Shown one piece after another: positions 33,573-41,715 of a DNA stretch of 64,000 nt. The notes under the pieces are model-generated. The model was not told where the DNA came from and made no database searches. It worked only from the letters and a program-made list of their open reading frames with translations. The stretch lies in NCBI RefSeq assembly GCF_030160235.1, contig NZ_BSNY01000030.1, positions 124,001 to 188,000 of the forward strand. Direction: 5' to 3'. The DNA is from Mesorhizobium huakuii. GTDB taxonomy: Bacteria > Pseudomonadota > Alphaproteobacteria > Rhizobiales > Rhizobiaceae. The stretch's first letter is position 1, and each line of letters begins with the position of its first letter. Position numbers and translations under genes: made by a program.

Positions 33573-34094
33573 GTGATCAAGACCGCCCTTGTCGCCATGA
33601 CCATTGTCGGCTGCGACTGCGACGCCAAACTGTGCGAATATATCGGCGAGACGCCGGCCAAGTGGTCGACCATCGCCGAATGCGAAGCCGCGATGAAGAG
33701 CCAGATCCTGCACCAGCACAATTTCAACTATCCGCTGGTGTCAGGCATCTGCCGCACCAAGGGTTCGTCGTCCTCTTCGCAGCTGGCGGCAACCGCATCC
33801 CGCCCGGAACTCAAGCCCGCCAGCAGGGTCGTGCGGACGGAAAGCCCGCTGCCGCCCGAGCTGAGCCATCGGCCGAGCGTGCCCGTCGGCTCGCCGACGA
33901 CAACCGTCGACGCGGACGCTGCCCGGCCCGTCGCCTATGAACAGGTGGTCGATGGCGGAACCGGCGTGCTCTACCGCACGAAGAACGGCTATGCCGTGGT
34001 CAAGACCGGTCTCGGCCGCGCGGCTTCCGCGACGACCGATGCAGCTAAACGCTCCGTGAACTGGCTGGCCGGCCTGGTGCCGACGGGGCTTTAG
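33573..34094 (+). CDS. Small hypothetical protein, GTG start
   Basis: A 173-residue protein from GTG at 33573, chosen for the GAAGGGACAAGACC site upstream. It begins MIKTALVAMTIVGCDCDAKL with a short hydrophobic start, then CEYIGETPAKWSTIAECEAA and GICRTKGSSSSSQLAATASR. Four cysteines lie in the first 75 residues. The middle is Pro/Ser-rich and the end has GGTGVLYRTKNGYAVVKTGL. No family is recognised. The weak N-terminal hydrophobic segment may be a short signal or lipoprotein-like start (IVGC). It follows the membrane-anchored protein after 162 bp. Confidence 0.65.
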   Translation: MIKTALVAMTIVGCDCDAKLCEYIGETPAKWSTIAECEAAMKSQILHQHNFNYPLVSGICRTKGSSSSSQLAATASRPELKPASRVVRTESPLPPELSHRPSVPVGSPTTTVDADAARPVAYEQVVDGGTGVLYRTKNGYAVVKTGLGRAASATTDAAKRSVNWLAGLVPTGL

Positions 34095-34176
34095 AGCAAT
34101 TCCAGGAAAAGTGTGAAACGGTTTTCCCGGAAAAAGCGCGGAGCGCTTTCCCTTGGGAATTGCGCCAAGACAAAAC
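34093..34176. repeat. Rhizobial intergenic repeat, copy B
   Basis: AGAGCAATTCCAGGAAAAG opens the element and GGGAATTGCGCCAAGACAAA closes it; the middle holds CGGTTTTCCCGG and AAAGCGCGGAGCGCTTTCCC, which can form an inner stem. It shares its ends with the 22959 copy but is longer. It overlaps the stop codon of the 33573 gene and separates it from a convergent gene. Confidence 0.68.
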
Positions 34177-34182
34177 AGCCCC

Positions 34183-34806
34183 CTACATCTTGACCTTCAG
34201 GCTCGCCCAGAACTTGTCGATCAGCGGCTGTTCCGTGGCCAGGTCCTCGCTGCCGACGCGCGTGACGAACAACAGCCCCTGATCGGCAAGCCCATAGCCG
34301 ACGATCTCGAAATACGCTGTGTCGGTGCGCGTCTTCACCTCGGCGCGGATGCCGGTCAACTCCTTGCCGTCGGCGAGCTTGCGCGTCGTCGGCTGCTGCG
34401 TCAGTTCCGCACCGGCCTGCACCGATTCCCTGGTCATCTCCTGCAGCATCAGCTGGTTGAGCGACACCGGGTTCATCTTGCCATATTCCTGCACGACGAC
34501 GATCGTGCCCAGCGCCGAAGCCATCAGATATTGCGTGATGTTTTCGCCAAGATCGGTCTTGGTCACCGAAATGCCGCTCGGATGGACGAAGGAGAAGCTG
34601 TCGCCGGAGAAGGTGGCGAAGTCGTTGCGCTCGAGCGTCACCTTGCTCTGCTTGCCGCCGGGCAGCGTAATGGTCGTGCTCTCACCCGGATCGATATCGA
34701 CCGCCACGCCGTCGATGGTCAGCTTGAAGGCCTTGAGGTCCTCGGCTCCGGCCGGTCCAGCGCACAGCGCGATGAGAGTGAGGGCTGCCGCTGATACCAT
34801 GCGCAT
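34183..34806 (-). CDS. Exported protein of unknown function
   Basis: A 207-residue protein with a clear signal peptide (MRMVSAAALTLIALCAGPAG, cleavage before AED). The mature part is predicted beta-rich: LKAFKLTIDGVAVDIDPGES, TTITLPGGKQSKVTLERNDF, FSFVHPSGISVTKTDLGENI and ALGTIVVVQEYGKMNPVSLN. It resembles no domain I can name; expected in the periplasm. It starts 14 bp beyond the stop of the FAD oxidase gene in the same direction (oxidase upstream), so the two are probably one transcript, suggesting a related role. Confidence 0.7.
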   Translation of the reverse strand: MRMVSAAALTLIALCAGPAGAEDLKAFKLTIDGVAVDIDPGESTTITLPGGKQSKVTLERNDFATFSGDSFSFVHPSGISVTKTDLGENITQYLMASALGTIVVVQEYGKMNPVSLNQLMLQEMTRESVQAGAELTQQPTTRKLADGKELTGIRAEVKTRTDTAYFEIVGYGLADQGLLFVTRVGSEDLATEQPLIDKFWASLKVKM

Positions 34807-34820
34807 TGATCGTCTCCTGC

Positions 34821-36443
34821 TTACGCCACCCCGCTCAGCGCCTTGATGCCACGGTAGAAGGTCGAGGAAAACAGTTCCGTCGGGTCATAGTGCCGCTTCG
34901 CCGCCAGGAAGGCCGGCAGTTCGGGATAGGAGGCCAGCAATTCCCTGGCCGTGTAGTGCAGCTGGTAGGGCAGGAAAAAGCGCCCGCCATGCTTGATCGT
35001 CACGTCGATCAGCGCCCGTGTCAGCGCCCGCATCTTCGCATTGCCGTCGGCATCGGTCGGCTGGTTGATGTAGAGCACCAGCGAATAGGCCGGCTCCGGC
35101 GCATAGGTCAGCGCCACATCCTCCTTGTGGACGATGCGCACCGAGGCGTTGAGCACCGGCAACGACTGATTGCGCAGGATATCGCGCGCTTCGGTGATGA
35201 ACTCGACATACGCAGCACGTGGAATAAAATACTCGTGCAGTATGTCGGTCTCGTCTGTCAGATCGTTGAACAGATACGGCACCGAATCGTGCATCGGGTT
35301 GTTGCGGGTGACGAGGCAGGCCTCGCCCTGCGCCATGGCTGCGGTGCGCGCCACCGTGCAGCTCTCGAATTTCGGCTCCAGCGTCTTTTCGGTGAACCAC
35401 TTCAGCTCCTGGAACAGGCTGCCCCATTTCGCCAGGTTGATGATCACCCGCTTCAGCCCGACCGAGCCCGGCTCGCCGATAGCAGGCTGGTTGGGCGGCG
35501 GCTGGTCGGCCACCTTGTCGTAGCGGTAGACGATCATGTCCTCGAGGAAATTGCCCGGCGCCGTCGACAGATGGCCGTAGAACAGGCCGATATCCTTGTT
35601 CGGCTCCAGCACCTCGGCGAAGAACTTCGGGAAATCGTCCGATTTGATGATTTCGCGCGAGGTGCGGTAGACGGCGTTGTCGACGATATCGAGCGTTGCC
35701 TCCACCACCACGCCGAACAGGCCATAGCCGCCGACGACATGGCGAAACAGCTCGCTGTTCTCCGTGGCCGAGCAGGTCGTCACCGACCCGTCGGCCAGCA
35801 TCACTCGCATCGAGCGGATCGAGCCGGCAACCGAGCCTGCCTGGTGGTCCATGCCATGCGCGTTGACCGACAGCGAGCCGCCGACGGAGAAGATGTCGGT
35901 CGACTGCATCGCCTTCACCGCGAAGCGCGGATGCAGCAGGTTCTGGATGTCGTGCCAGCGCGCACCAGGCTGCAGCGTCATGGTTCTGGCTGCCGCGTCA
36001 ACGCTGACCTTGTTGAATTTCTTGAGGTCGAGCACCAGCGCATTGTCGTCGAAGGCATGGCCGCCCATCGAATGGCGGATGGCGGCCAGCGACACTTTCA
36101 ACCCGTTGGCGCGGGCGAAGGCCAACGCCCTGGCGACATGGTCCTCCTCGCTGACCTCGACCACGCCATAGACCGGCGTCCGCGACAGGCCGCTGGCATC
36201 GTTGATGTCGCCACCCTTGGCCGACCAGGGCAGCGAAGGGTCAAAGGCCGGCGGACTGGCAATCGGCTTCAGCGGCAGGGCAATGCCGTCAATATCGGCG
36301 ATGCGCCCGGCGTTCTTCGGCCCCGAAGGCCCGCGCGCCAGCCGCGCCATTGTGGTTCCGCCCCACAGCATCGCGCCGCCGACCACCGTCGCGCCGAGCA
36401 CCAGCCGGCGCGACAGGCGAAACCCCTTCTGTTCGTCAGCCAT
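34821..36443 (-). CDS. FAD-binding oxidoreductase with Tat-like signal
   Basis: A 540-residue flavoprotein. From the ATG at 36443 (GGGGGAT upstream) it begins MADEQKGFRLSRRLVLGATV, a twin-arginine-like signal (SRRLVLG) followed by a hydrophobic helix. The FAD_binding_4 (PCMH-type) domain spans about residues 75-250: ARANGLKVSLAAIRHSMGGH, AFDDNALVLDLKKFNKVSVD, TMTLQPGARWHDIQNLL and SVGGSLSVNAHGMDHQAG. The C-terminal half resembles sugar-lactone oxidases (GYGLFGVVVEATLDIVDNAV, RFFLPYQLHYTARELLASYP). It may oxidise a sugar or lactone at the membrane. An exported unknown protein follows it in the same direction. Confidence 0.87.
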   Translation of the reverse strand: MADEQKGFRLSRRLVLGATVVGGAMLWGGTTMARLARGPSGPKNAGRIADIDGIALPLKPIASPPAFDPSLPWSAKGGDINDASGLSRTPVYGVVEVSEEDHVARALAFARANGLKVSLAAIRHSMGGHAFDDNALVLDLKKFNKVSVDAAARTMTLQPGARWHDIQNLLHPRFAVKAMQSTDIFSVGGSLSVNAHGMDHQAGSVAGSIRSMRVMLADGSVTTCSATENSELFRHVVGGYGLFGVVVEATLDIVDNAVYRTSREIIKSDDFPKFFAEVLEPNKDIGLFYGHLSTAPGNFLEDMIVYRYDKVADQPPPNQPAIGEPGSVGLKRVIINLAKWGSLFQELKWFTEKTLEPKFESCTVARTAAMAQGEACLVTRNNPMHDSVPYLFNDLTDETDILHEYFIPRAAYVEFITEARDILRNQSLPVLNASVRIVHKEDVALTYAPEPAYSLVLYINQPTDADGNAKMRALTRALIDVTIKHGGRFFLPYQLHYTARELLASYPELPAFLAAKRHYDPTELFSSTFYRGIKALSGVA

Positions 36444-36641
36444 GCGTATCCCCCGTTGGCCAAGGGATAGCGCGGCTCTCCGGCGAAAACCATAGGGGCA
36501 CCGCCGGGGCAGCATTCCGCCACCTCGCTGGCCTGAGTGAACAGCAGCATGAAAATGGCCGATCCCCGAAGGAACCGGCCAGGATTGGAACAGGGTCTCG
36601 AAAATTCGGTCGGCAGGTCTGCCGACGCATGATGCTCGTGT

Positions 36642-36884
36642 CTACGAAGCCTTCTTGATCGATGTGACCATGCCGGTCTTGTCATCGACGGTTACCGCCA
36701 CCTTGGCGCCGACCTTGAGTTTGCCGATCTTCGCTTCCGGCGAAAGCTGGTAGATCTTGCCGTCGTCGAGCGTAATCGACTTGGTCGTCGGATCGACCGC
36801 CTGGATGGTGCCCTGAACGGAAGCGGCATAGGCCGTACCGAGGAAGGCGAGCAGAGCGGCGGTGGTTGCGAGGGTCTTCTTCAT
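36642..36884 (-). CDS. DUF1344 protein, exported
   Basis: An 80-residue protein: signal peptide MKKTLATTAALLAFLGTAYA, then a small beta-barrel-like domain ASVQGTIQAVDPTTKSITLD, DGKIYQLSPEAKIGKLKVGA and KVAVTVDDKTGMVTSIKKAS. This is the DUF1344 pattern of rhizobial periplasmic proteins. GGAG in CACGGAGTGC serves as ribosome site. The function is unknown. It stands alone: the next genes on both sides have their own promoters. Confidence 0.9.
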   Translation of the reverse strand: MKKTLATTAALLAFLGTAYAASVQGTIQAVDPTTKSITLDDGKIYQLSPEAKIGKLKVGAKVAVTVDDKTGMVTSIKKAS

Positions 36885-37325
36885 CGATAGCACTCCGTGC
36901 TGTTTCACTTTTCCGGGCCGCCGCTTTGGGCAACGACAGCACCGAACGAACCGACACTGGGCCTGAAAGCCTGCTGGCCGCAAATCACATTGAGTGACTT
37001 TTCGCAAAGGAAATCATAGGCTTAATTCTGACACATTGCTTGCGGCCGGCGCGATTTGCAGCCGTATCGTTTGCCTCGACGCGCGCAGTTCGTCCAAGAA
37101 AAGAATCGTTTAGGCGATTGCGGCGGGTACCTCGCGGCCATCACGCAGCCGCCATAATCCGCCCTGGATTGCATCACGGAACAGCCTGCTGATCTTCAGT
37201 TGATACAAATCTTGTTTCATGGATCAGCTCAACCGCCATCTCAAAAAGGTGGATAAACTCGCGCTATGGTTGCAGATTCGAAATGAATGCGCGATGATTT
37301 CAACAGTCGCGACGGGGTAGGCACG
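36885..37325. other. Gap with a possible 36-codon minus-strand ORF
   Basis: 441 bp between the DUF1344 gene and the DUF2314 gene. On the minus strand, ATG 37220 to stop at 37110 encodes MKQDLYQLKISRLFRDAIQG and GLWRLRDGREVPAAIA, a tidy charged 36-residue peptide. A weak purine run (GAGCTGA) precedes it. Elsewhere the region shows no gene; the part next to 37326 should hold the DUF2314 promoter. Confidence 0.4.
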
Positions 37326-37820
37326 ATGAAACTTGCAGTCCGGGCCATGATATCCCTGATGCTCGCGTTTGCTCCGGGATTGGCCGGCGCACAAGGCGTG
37401 GATCCAGGCGACGACAAAACGGTCATCTTTACTCCCGACGATCCCGATATGGCTCTGGCTACCGCCAAGGCGCGCGCCAGACTGGATGAATTCCTCGCCT
37501 TGTCCGAGGCTCCTCCCCCTGGGACAGACAGGTTCAAACTGAAGGTTAAGGTGCGCGACGGCAACGTCACCGAGCACTTCTGGGTCATCCCATTCCGCCG
37601 CACCGAGGCCGGATTTGTCGGCATCCTGGCAAACCAGCCGGAGGGGGTGCACAATGTCGTCCTCGGCCAGACCATAGAATTCACCAGGGACGACATTTCC
37701 GACTGGGGCTATAGAAGCGGTGGGCGTCAAGTTGGCAGCTTCACCGTCTGCGCGATGTTCAAGAGAATGTCCAAAGAAGAAGCAGACACCGCGCGCAAAC
37801 AATATGGCTTCGACTGCTGA
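37326..37820 (+). CDS. Exported DUF2314-like protein
   Basis: A 164-residue protein with a signal peptide (MKLAVRAMISLMLAFAPGLA, cleavage near AGA). The mature part has KARARLDEFLALSEAPPPGT, FKLKVKVRDGNVTEHFWVIP, FVGILANQPEGVHNVVLGQT and IEFTRDDISDWGYRSGGRQV, matching the DUF2314 pattern (EHFW, GQxIxF, ISDWxY). One cysteine pair near the end (CAMFKRM, YGFDC). GGGGTAGG lies before the ATG. The function is unknown; homologues often occur as periplasmic or cytosolic single-domain proteins. Confidence 0.85.
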   Translation: MKLAVRAMISLMLAFAPGLAGAQGVDPGDDKTVIFTPDDPDMALATAKARARLDEFLALSEAPPPGTDRFKLKVKVRDGNVTEHFWVIPFRRTEAGFVGILANQPEGVHNVVLGQTIEFTRDDISDWGYRSGGRQVGSFTVCAMFKRMSKEEADTARKQYGFDC

Positions 37821-37833
37821 CGGCGGGATCCGA

Positions 37834-38811
37834 TCAACCGATCTCGTCCTTCGCCCCGATCTTGCGCACCAGTGAGGCCGTTGCCAGCATGGCGCCCATG
37901 TCGGAGATCATCGGCGCGACATGCCTGGTGTAGTCGAGCGGCACCGAAATCTCCGGCAACTCGAAGAAATTCTTTGCCTGCGGCAGCAGCAGGAAACCGT
38001 CGCCGCCGTTGAGCGCGACGCGGGCCGGATCGTCGGGCCAGGTTTCTCCCAGCCATTTCAGCGCTTGCGCCAGCCGGCCGGTCACCAACGGCCGCGCTGC
38101 CTCGACATTGTCGGTGCGGAATTCGTAGGCCGCGTCAAGTTCGGGCACGCCGGACGGCAGGTCCTGCATCTTGCTGGCGAACATGCCGCGGAAGAAGCCC
38201 ATGACCGCATTGGTGCGCCGCGTCGCCACCAGTATTCCCGGGAACGGCTCGATGGCCTCGAAAGCGACGATGACGCCCTTGAAGGTTGTCGCCTTGGTTT
38301 TGGTCGACGCCCCGTCCCAAAGGTCAGCTTCGTAGAGTTCGAACGCAAACCCGTCATAGCGTCCCGATATGATATCGTCGAAGCGGCTCATGCTGGCGCC
38401 GCCGACCGTCTCGCGCGGCAACCGGTCGAAGGAATTCGGCGTCAAATCGTGCTGGTAGCGCATATCCCCGATGAAGCCGAAGATGATCGGCATCAACGTC
38501 TCGCGAAACGATTGCTGCAGCCGCGTGGCCGGCTTTCTGGCCCGGAAGTAGACCAGGATCGAAACCGCGAAGCCGATGACATAGAGGAACACATGCGGCG
38601 TCGAGAACCATTGCTCATGGGGATCGGCGACCTTGTTGAACAGCCAGGCGATCACCGCCACGGCCACCAGCACCAGCCCGACGAACAGCGGCACCCGCCA
38701 GCGCGCCTGCCGCACCGCCGAAGCCCGCGCCGCCTCATAGGCCTCGATGTTCTTCCGGATGCCGGCGATGACGGCCTCATCTGGCATGAAATCCGCTGCT
38801 TCCACCGCCAC
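37834..38811 (-). CDS. DUF3137 membrane protein
   Basis: A 325-residue protein starting at GTG 38811. Two adjacent transmembrane helices lie at about residues 42-60 (VPLFVGLVLVAVAVIAWLFN) and 72-90 (VFLYVIGFAVSILVYFRARK). The cytoplasmic domain follows with FIGDMRYQHDLTPNSFDRLP, DDIISGRYDGFAFELYEADL, TTFKGVIVAFEAIEPFPGIL and YEFRTDNVEAARPLVTGRLA, the typical DUF3137 order (related to Galanin-like membrane proteins only by name). The function is unknown. It is convergent with the DUF2314 gene, 13 bp apart. Confidence 0.85.
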   Translation of the reverse strand: MAVEAADFMPDEAVIAGIRKNIEAYEAARASAVRQARWRVPLFVGLVLVAVAVIAWLFNKVADPHEQWFSTPHVFLYVIGFAVSILVYFRARKPATRLQQSFRETLMPIIFGFIGDMRYQHDLTPNSFDRLPRETVGGASMSRFDDIISGRYDGFAFELYEADLWDGASTKTKATTFKGVIVAFEAIEPFPGILVATRRTNAVMGFFRGMFASKMQDLPSGVPELDAAYEFRTDNVEAARPLVTGRLAQALKWLGETWPDDPARVALNGGDGFLLLPQAKNFFELPEISVPLDYTRHVAPMISDMGAMLATASLVRKIGAKDEIG

Positions 38812-38894
38812 CCCCGTCGCCTCGACAAGTCCATGATAACTGGTTTTGTCGGATGTATCGACTACGGCGCCTCAACGTCTCGTCGCTTGCCGCA

Positions 38895-39917
38895 CTAAGG
38901 AAAGATTGCGTCCAACCGCCCCTCGACTTTCCCCCTCATCGCACCATCCAATCCCTCCACCGGCACCAGCCGCTCATGATCCCCGCTCCGCAGCCGTACG
39001 AACGGATACATCCGATAAGCCGCAATCGCGCCGCGCGACCCCTCATCCGCGCTGACATCGACCACGAAAATCCCGCCAATGCGCCCCGGCCATGGCTGGC
39101 GGGCGAGCGCGGTGCCGAGGAAATCGCCAAGCCCGTAGGCGACGATCGCATCGCCGATCCGCTCCACCGGCTGCAGCACATGGGCGTGATGGCCGGCGAT
39201 CAGCCCGACGCCCTGCCCGGCCAGGCGCCTCGCCAGCGCCTTCGTCCCGGCCCGTGGAAAATGCCGGAACTCCCAGTCCCAATGCGGCACCGCGCAGAGA
39301 AGATCGACGCGCGGCCGGCGCTCTGCATCGCTGGCCATCGAAACGCGCCCGGCAAACAAGTCTTCGTCAGCATTGCGCCACAGCGTAAAGGCAGCCAAGC
39401 CGACGTTGAGCGGTCCGAGTTTGACGGACTGCACCGGGCCATCGGCGGCAAGGCCTATGCTGCGGATGCCGAGCCGCCTCAGCGCCGCCACCGTCTCGTC
39501 GAAACCGGCGACGCCCTGGTCGAGCAAGTGATTGTTGGCCAGCGACAGCACCAGTTTCTCGTGCCCGATACCGACCGCCGCCAGCGCCTCGGCCAGAAAG
39601 CGCGCGCTCATCGCATGATGGGTGCCGAGCCTTGTGCCGAGCACCGCGCTCGGCCTGTCCACGACAGGGCTTTCGCAATTGCCGATCACCAGATCGGCAG
39701 TGCCAAGCAGCGCCTTGATCGCCGGATCACAAACCGGCGCACTGCTGTTGGCCACGGCCGAGATGTCGCCGATGAAGGCAAGCCGCACCTTTCGCATCGG
39801 CGGCGGCTCGATCAACCTCGCCGCCATCGGCGCAAACCCGTCGCTGCCACCGCCAAGCGACGGCTTCAGGAAACGCGGCAGCCAGGACAGTTTATAGGAA
39901 AGCGGATAGTTCGACAC
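38895..39917 (-). CDS. CapA-family metallophosphatase-like protein
   Basis: A 340-residue protein of the PGA_cap family. The core begins MRKVRLAFIGDISAVANSSA (metal-binding GD), followed by LVIGNCESPVVDRPSAVLG, LVLSLANNHLLDQGVAGFDE (NNHxxD) and GVGLIAGHHAHVLQPVERIG (GHHxHxxQ). These match the calcineurin-like fold of CapA enzymes linked to poly-gamma-glutamate or other surface polymers. The N-terminal 40 residues before the core are not part of it (start 39917; ATG at the core Met also possible). No capsule genes adjoin, so it may have another substrate. Confidence 0.86.
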   Translation of the reverse strand: MSNYPLSYKLSWLPRFLKPSLGGGSDGFAPMAARLIEPPPMRKVRLAFIGDISAVANSSAPVCDPAIKALLGTADLVIGNCESPVVDRPSAVLGTRLGTHHAMSARFLAEALAAVGIGHEKLVLSLANNHLLDQGVAGFDETVAALRRLGIRSIGLAADGPVQSVKLGPLNVGLAAFTLWRNADEDLFAGRVSMASDAERRPRVDLLCAVPHWDWEFRHFPRAGTKALARRLAGQGVGLIAGHHAHVLQPVERIGDAIVAYGLGDFLGTALARQPWPGRIGGIFVVDVSADEGSRGAIAAYRMYPFVRLRSGDHERLVPVEGLDGAMRGKVEGRLDAIFP

Positions 39918-40077
39918 GCGACGCCCAATCGTTTGCCTTGTTTAGACCGTCCAGAGGGCAGGTTGAAGCCGTCGCCAATCAACGATGTGAACAGCGCATC
40001 GGCACTGACGGGCGCGGCACCGCAAATAGCCGCAAATCTGTGTATGGTCGCCGGTGCCAAATGCTTGGGAGGAAAAG

Positions 40078-41334
40078 ATGACACGAATTGCTAGCCTGCT
40101 GGCATCCGCCTTCATTGTGCTTCTACCCTGGTCGTCCGCCAGTGCCGCCATGCCGGAGGCGGCAACCGCGCTGTTCGAGGCAAAGACCGTGGCCGCGCGC
40201 GACAGCGCGCTCTCGACGCTCGAGGCCGCCGCGCCGAAAGATCCGGCTTCGGCCTATGCGGCCGGCGCCGGCGAGTTCTTCACCGCGCTTGAACTGCTTG
40301 CCAGCGGCCTGCACCGCCACGGTTTCGAAAGCCCGCAATCCTTCATGCTGCCGCTGATGCAGCTGCCGGTGCCGTCCAATCCCAATCCCGAGCCGCTGAC
40401 CTACGAAGAGTTCCGCGCCATCTTGGTCGCCTTCCGCGACAGGCTGGCAAAATCCGCCGCGACGCTGGGCTCGGTGCCGGCCGATGCCGATATCGGCATG
40501 GTCATCGACCTCACCCATGTCGGCATCGACCTCAACGAGGACGGCACGATCGCGCCGGGCGAAAGCATGGCGGCCATCATGGCCGCGCTGTCGCACGGCA
40601 GCATTTCGCAGGGCGATACCGCACCGGCGCTGACCTTCCGTTTCGACCGCGCCGACGGCTATTGGCTGCAGGGCTATGCCGAGTTCCTGATGGCGCAGGC
40701 CGATTTCTGGCTGGCGCATGATTTCAAGAGCACGTTCGACGGCTCGTTCCACATGCTGTTTCCGCGCGCAAAACTGCCGTTGCAGGATATTCTCGTGCCG
40801 CCGCCCAGCGAGATGGGCTCGAGCATCTTCTCCTCGGAATGGCGCATCGCCGACTTCATCTCGATGGTGCACATGATCAACTGGCCGGTGGTCGAGCCGG
40901 AGCGCCGCAAGGCGGCGCGCCAGGAATTGCTCGAAATGATCCGGCTGTCGCGCGAGGACTGGAAGGCGATCCGCGCCGAGACCGACAATGACCGCGAATG
41001 GCTGCCCGGCCGGCAGCAGAAGGGCGAGAATCCGCTGACCGGCCTCGAAGTCGGTGAGGAGCAGGTGCAGGCCTGGCTCGCCACCTTGACCATGGCCGAG
41101 GACCTGCTGGAGGGCCGCGCGCTGCTGCCGCATTTCCGCATCACCGGCAAAGGCATCAACATGAAGCGCTTCTTCGACGAGCCGAAGCCTTTCGACCTCG
41201 TGCTGTCGATCACCGGCCCTGGGATTGCGCCCTATCTCGAAAGCGGCAAGATCCTGACCAGCGAGGATTTCGACCAGATCCAGCGCGAATTCGGCGGCGG
41301 CGGGTTTTTGACCTTCGCGCTGTGGTTCAACTGA
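40078..41334 (+). CDS. Exported hypothetical protein
   Basis: A 418-residue protein, strong ribosome site GGGAGGAAAAG, signal peptide MTRIASLLASAFIVLLPWSS with cleavage near ASA. The mature protein is helical and acidic, with LLASGLHRHGFESPQSFMLP, DIGMVIDLTHVGIDLNEDGT, GYWLQGYAEFLMAQADFWLA and HDFKSTFDGSFHMLFPRAKL; the last part is DEPKPFDLVLSITGPGIAPY. I do not recognise a named domain, but the composition is of a stable periplasmic protein. It ends 57 bp before a convergent small membrane gene. Confidence 0.72.
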   Translation: MTRIASLLASAFIVLLPWSSASAAMPEAATALFEAKTVAARDSALSTLEAAAPKDPASAYAAGAGEFFTALELLASGLHRHGFESPQSFMLPLMQLPVPSNPNPEPLTYEEFRAILVAFRDRLAKSAATLGSVPADADIGMVIDLTHVGIDLNEDGTIAPGESMAAIMAALSHGSISQGDTAPALTFRFDRADGYWLQGYAEFLMAQADFWLAHDFKSTFDGSFHMLFPRAKLPLQDILVPPPSEMGSSIFSSEWRIADFISMVHMINWPVVEPERRKAARQELLEMIRLSREDWKAIRAETDNDREWLPGRQQKGENPLTGLEVGEEQVQAWLATLTMAEDLLEGRALLPHFRITGKGINMKRFFDEPKPFDLVLSITGPGIAPYLESGKILTSEDFDQIQREFGGGGFLTFALWFN

Positions 41335-41391
41335 CGAAAGCTTGGGTTCCTCGCCCCCACGGACGTGGGGGAAAAGCCCAAGACCTGCGCG

Positions 41392-41709
41392 TCAAACAAA
41401 GAGTTGGAAAAACCGCCGCTGGAGCCGCAGCAGCCCGGCCATGGCGGCGGCTAACAGCGCGTTCGATATCACGCCGATGGCGGCGGTCGTCCAGGCGATG
41501 TCGCCGGACTGGCCGAGGATAACGAACGGAAATCCGGCCGCGATCACCACAATCGCCGCGAGCAATCCAAGCCAGCCCATGCCCGGCCGCTTGACCAACC
41601 GGCTGAAGAAATAGGCGATCCCGACCAGCAGGATCCTGAGCGGGTCCAATATCTGGGTGATGACAATGGCGGTCATAAGCATGTGCGAGAACTGGAACTG
41701 GAGTGCCAA
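41392..41709 (-). CDS. Small three-helix membrane protein
   Basis: A 105-residue protein with about three membrane segments: LMTAIVITQILDPLRILLVG, WLGLLAAIVVIAAGFPFVIL and TAAIGVISNALLAAAMAGLL, ending LQRRFFQLFV. It follows the alpha/beta hydrolase by 6 bp on the same strand and is the last gene of the unit that starts at 46251. No family is recognised. An alternative start is the Met at residue 10. Confidence 0.72.
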   Translation of the reverse strand: MALQFQFSHMLMTAIVITQILDPLRILLVGIAYFFSRLVKRPGMGWLGLLAAIVVIAAGFPFVILGQSGDIAWTTAAIGVISNALLAAAMAGLLRLQRRFFQLFV

Positions 41710-41715
41710 AAAGCC

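Noticed and set aside
34806-36470. A 554-codon plus-strand frame opposite the FAD oxidase
   Set aside because: Composition rich in His/Arg/Gln and no motif; the opposite strand has an intact FAD domain.
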